A stretch of DNA of 7,923 bases, from positions 1 to 7,923 of the forward strand of contig DVKN01000033.1 in the NCBI GenBank assembly GCA_018716005.1, read 5' to 3'. Below are positions 6,011 to 7,923 of the stretch, one piece after another. The position numbers were made by a program, and so were the translations under genes. Origin of the DNA: Candidatus Scatomorpha stercoravium. GTDB taxonomy: Bacteria > Bacillota > Clostridia > Oscillospirales > Oscillospiraceae. Each line of letters begins with the position of its first letter. Position 1 is the stretch's first letter. A model generated the notes under the pieces. It ran no database searches. It was not told the origin of the DNA and saw only the letters and a program-made list of their open reading frames with translations.

Positions 6011-7387
6011 ATGAGGAAACACATAGCATTTTTCGCGGTTTTTGTACTCGCGATTGCGTTTTTTGCGGGATGTACCGTGTATTTTTCCGTCTCTACGTTC
6101 ACGTTCCTCGAGAGCGGCGAGGTGACGCTCGGGGAGCGCTCCGACGCGGAGGGGCTCGAGATAAGCTCGACCGTCGAAATAGCAGGCAAATACTCCTTCA
6201 CCGGCGTATACGACCCCGCGGCGGGCGTGAGCACAGGCACATACGACGAGTGGAACCTGTTCCCGTCCCAGCGCGGGCGCGGCAGCTTCCGCGTCTACGC
6301 CTCCGTATTCACGGCAAGCGAGGACACCGACGTGCCGGCCTACCGCGAGATTTTCCTCGACTATATGGAAAACCGCAGCTCCGCCGCCAACGAGACGCGC
6401 GTATACCGCCTCAACGACTTCACGGACACCGTGCCGCTCAGCGCCGATTTCGGCGCGCTTAACGCGCCCGAAGGGGAAGATCTGGGATATAACGCCGCCA
6501 TAAGCGAGGCCCTGCCCGTGCCCCTGCCCGGGGACGTGTACCTCACGGTCACGTACGGCGGCGGCCTCGATTTGGACAGCTCCTACGATACGCTCGATAT
6601 CATATCCAGCTGCACGAGCGTCCTCTCGGAGGGCTGGCTCTACTTCGTCCTCCAGGTGCGCGGCGAGGACGGCTCGCGGTTCGCCGGCGAGCTGCTCGAC
6701 GGCTCGCTTCTCCCCGGCGGGGACTGGGGCGTATTCCGTATGCCCTGCGAGGACGGCACGCCCGACCTTGCGGCCATAGAGAACGTGCTCGTCCTCGGCC
6801 GGGACTGGGACGACGCCAGGCTGGCGGAGAACTTCGACGGCTCGCTCGTCTACCTCCTCACGGAGCGGGACTCCGGCGTAGAGCTCACTGTGCTCGACGC
6901 GGCGCTCGGCGACACCGTGCAGAGCTTCACGCTCTTTACGCCCGAGGAGCTGGAGTCTCGCTTCAGCCGCCTCGGCGGCATGTCCATATCCTCCTCACCC
7001 GAGGGCACGGTCTTCTCGCTGTATTATCTCTACGCCGCCGTCTTCGCGCTCGAGGACGGGCGGCTCGCGGAGAGCTTCCGCTTCGTTCCCGAGGTGCCTC
7101 CCGCGCCGGACTGGGCGTCCGAGGAGGGCGGGGAATTGTGGCTTTTCCTCTCCGGCGTCGACCATGTCCCCGGTGGCGGGCGCTGCGCCTCCATCTATGA
7201 GGTCCGGTACTGCGAGCCGGACAACGAAGACGACATGACGCGCGCCTGGGCCGTCGCCGTCTATGAGGACGGGGAGATGGTCTACGCGGAGTGGTTCCCG
7301 GGCTTTCCTCGCCACGAAGGCTACTACGAATACAGGCTGCCCATAGGCGACAGCTTCACGGCCTGCTTCAGGCGGGAAGGAGGATAA
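6011..7387 (+). CDS. Exported/membrane-anchored protein of unknown family (paralog 3 of 4)
   Basis: This 458-aa protein is the longest complete member of the array. It has MRK, a hydrophobic segment at about 5-28 and a single Cys at position 21 (FAGC). That resembles a lipobox, but position -3 is Phe and the paralogs lack the Cys, so a lipoprotein is possible rather than shown. A shared N-terminal block (GE-x-x-LGER-x-x-AEGL, about 36-49) is followed by SFTGVYD and PSQRG (62-89), matching the second paralog. Residues from about 111 (YREIFLDYMENRS, then VPLSADF) match the fourth. The LLDGSLLPGG motif (228-237) and the IENVLVLGRDW/VLDAALG region match the first. It therefore links all four genes into one family. 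The C-terminal part is acidic and beta-rich. AAAAGGAGGT lies 6 nt upstream. The first 90 or so bases are richer in A/T than the rest, which may keep the start region unstructured. Function unknown. Confidence 0.75.
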   Translation: MRKHIAFFAVFVLAIAFFAGCTVYFSVSTFTFLESGEVTLGERSDAEGLEISSTVEIAGKYSFTGVYDPAAGVSTGTYDEWNLFPSQRGRGSFRVYASVFTASEDTDVPAYREIFLDYMENRSSAANETRVYRLNDFTDTVPLSADFGALNAPEGEDLGYNAAISEALPVPLPGDVYLTVTYGGGLDLDSSYDTLDIISSCTSVLSEGWLYFVLQVRGEDGSRFAGELLDGSLLPGGDWGVFRMPCEDGTPDLAAIENVLVLGRDWDDARLAENFDGSLVYLLTERDSGVELTVLDAALGDTVQSFTLFTPEELESRFSRLGGMSISSSPEGTVFSLYYLYAAVFALEDGRLAESFRFVPEVPPAPDWASEEGGELWLFLSGVDHVPGGGRCASIYEVRYCEPDNEDDMTRAWAVAVYEDGEMVYAEWFPGFPRHEGYYEYRLPIGDSFTACFRREGG

Positions 7388-7389
7388 CA

Positions 7390-7923
7390 ATGCGCGGCAA
7401 GCTGCTTACAGCCATTTTCGCGCTCGCCCTCGCGGCCATGCTCGCCATGAGCGGCGCGCTGTACTCCGCCGCGGCGGGCTTCACCCTCTCGGGCGAGACG
7501 CTGCTCGGCTCCCGGGACGAGGCCGGGCCCTTCGCCCTCGAATACTCCGTCCTGCTGGGCGGGCACGGCGAGGCGGGCGGCCGGTACTTCCCCGCCTCCG
7601 GCGAGGGCGAGGGCTACTCGCCCGGCTGGAGCTATTTCCGCCGGAGCCTCAGAGAGGAGGACGCGGAGCCCTCCCTGCGGCCGCTCATCCCGAGGCTCCA
7701 CTACACCCTCAGCCTCCCGCGGGACGGCAGCTTCCCCGAGGGCGAGCCGGAGTGGGCGCGCAGGCTCTATTCTGAGCTCCTGAGCGATTGGAACGGCCTC
7801 TCCGCCCGGATAGAGCGTCCGGCGGAGGATTACCTCGAGGCCCTGCCGCTCGCCTTCGACGGCAGCGGCGTCTATACGGCGGACGGCTCCCTCGGGATGT
7901 ACTCATATCATGACAGCTTCCTC
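7390..7923 (+). CDS. Exported/membrane-anchored protein of unknown family (paralog 4 of 4, 3'-truncated)
   Basis: The frame is open from ATG at 7390 to the last base of the window, giving 178 residues with no stop. AAGGAGG (7377-7383) lies 6 nt upstream, inside the end of the previous gene, whose stop is only 2 nt away. The product begins MRGK with a hydrophobic segment at about 5-29, then GFTLSGETLLGSRDEAG (30-46), which matches the block after the anchor in the second and third paralogs. From W122 onward, ARRLYSELLSDWN and a later LPLAFD align with YREIFLDYMENRS and VPLSADF of the third paralog, making that the closest relative on what is visible. Given the 397- and 458-aa lengths of the complete paralogs, half or more is probably outside the window. 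No function is recognised. Confidence 0.72.
   Translation, partial: MRGKLLTAIFALALAAMLAMSGALYSAAAGFTLSGETLLGSRDEAGPFALEYSVLLGGHGEAGGRYFPASGEGEGYSPGWSYFRRSLREEDAEPSLRPLIPRLHYTLSLPRDGSFPEGEPEWARRLYSELLSDWNGLSARIERPAEDYLEALPLAFDGSGVYTADGSLGMYSYHDSFL

Noticed and set aside
6011..6075. Lipoprotein signal in the 458-aa protein (FAGC, Cys21)
   Set aside because: The Cys follows a hydrophobic stretch, but position -3 is Phe and the other paralogs have no Cys there, so I do not call it a lipoprotein.
5809..6462. Alternative + strand frame (217 codons) bridging the second and third array genes
   Set aside because: The Arg-rich translation overlaps a much better supported start at 6011 with its own ribosome binding site and hydrophobic leader.

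Overview
The window is a high-GC bacterial stretch in which every supported gene lies on the + strand, in tightly packed operons with strong AGGAGG-type ribosome binding sites. Ile is often encoded by ATA despite the high GC. A BmpA-type nucleoside/sugar ABC transporter and a short YtrA-type GntR regulator point to a Firmicute, most likely a high-GC, gut-type member of Clostridia. That placement is inferred from gene content and codon use, not from a marker gene.

Region 1 (1-1432) is the end of an ABC uptake operon: the C-terminal part of a YufP/NupP-like permease, then a complete YufQ/NupQ-like permease overlapping it by 8 bp. A good intrinsic terminator (about 1449-1482) ends this operon.

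Region 2 (1486-1550) is a compact control region. A sigma-A-type promoter (TTGACA, 18 bp, TATAAT) is overlapped by one of two 26-bp inverted repeats arranged in tandem. They are probably operators for the GntR regulator that follows.

Region 3 (1566 to the window end) reads as one transcription unit. It encodes a YtrA-type GntR repressor (TTG start), a roughly 6-TM membrane protein, a 3-TM membrane protein sharing a YT[LM]RR[LI] loop motif with the first, and an ABC ATPase. Together these look like a repressor-controlled ABC transporter, loosely like the Bacillus ytr operon. Four successive genes for exported or membrane-anchored proteins of unknown family follow; the second is broken by a frameshift and the fourth runs off the end. 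The four share N-terminal features, and pairs of them share longer motifs, so they are best read as a tandem array of divergent paralogs. I do not recognise the family. The coupling of a GntR/ABC module to this array is the most novel-looking feature of the window; the joint function (extracytoplasmic partners of the transporter, sensors, or cargo) is inference only.
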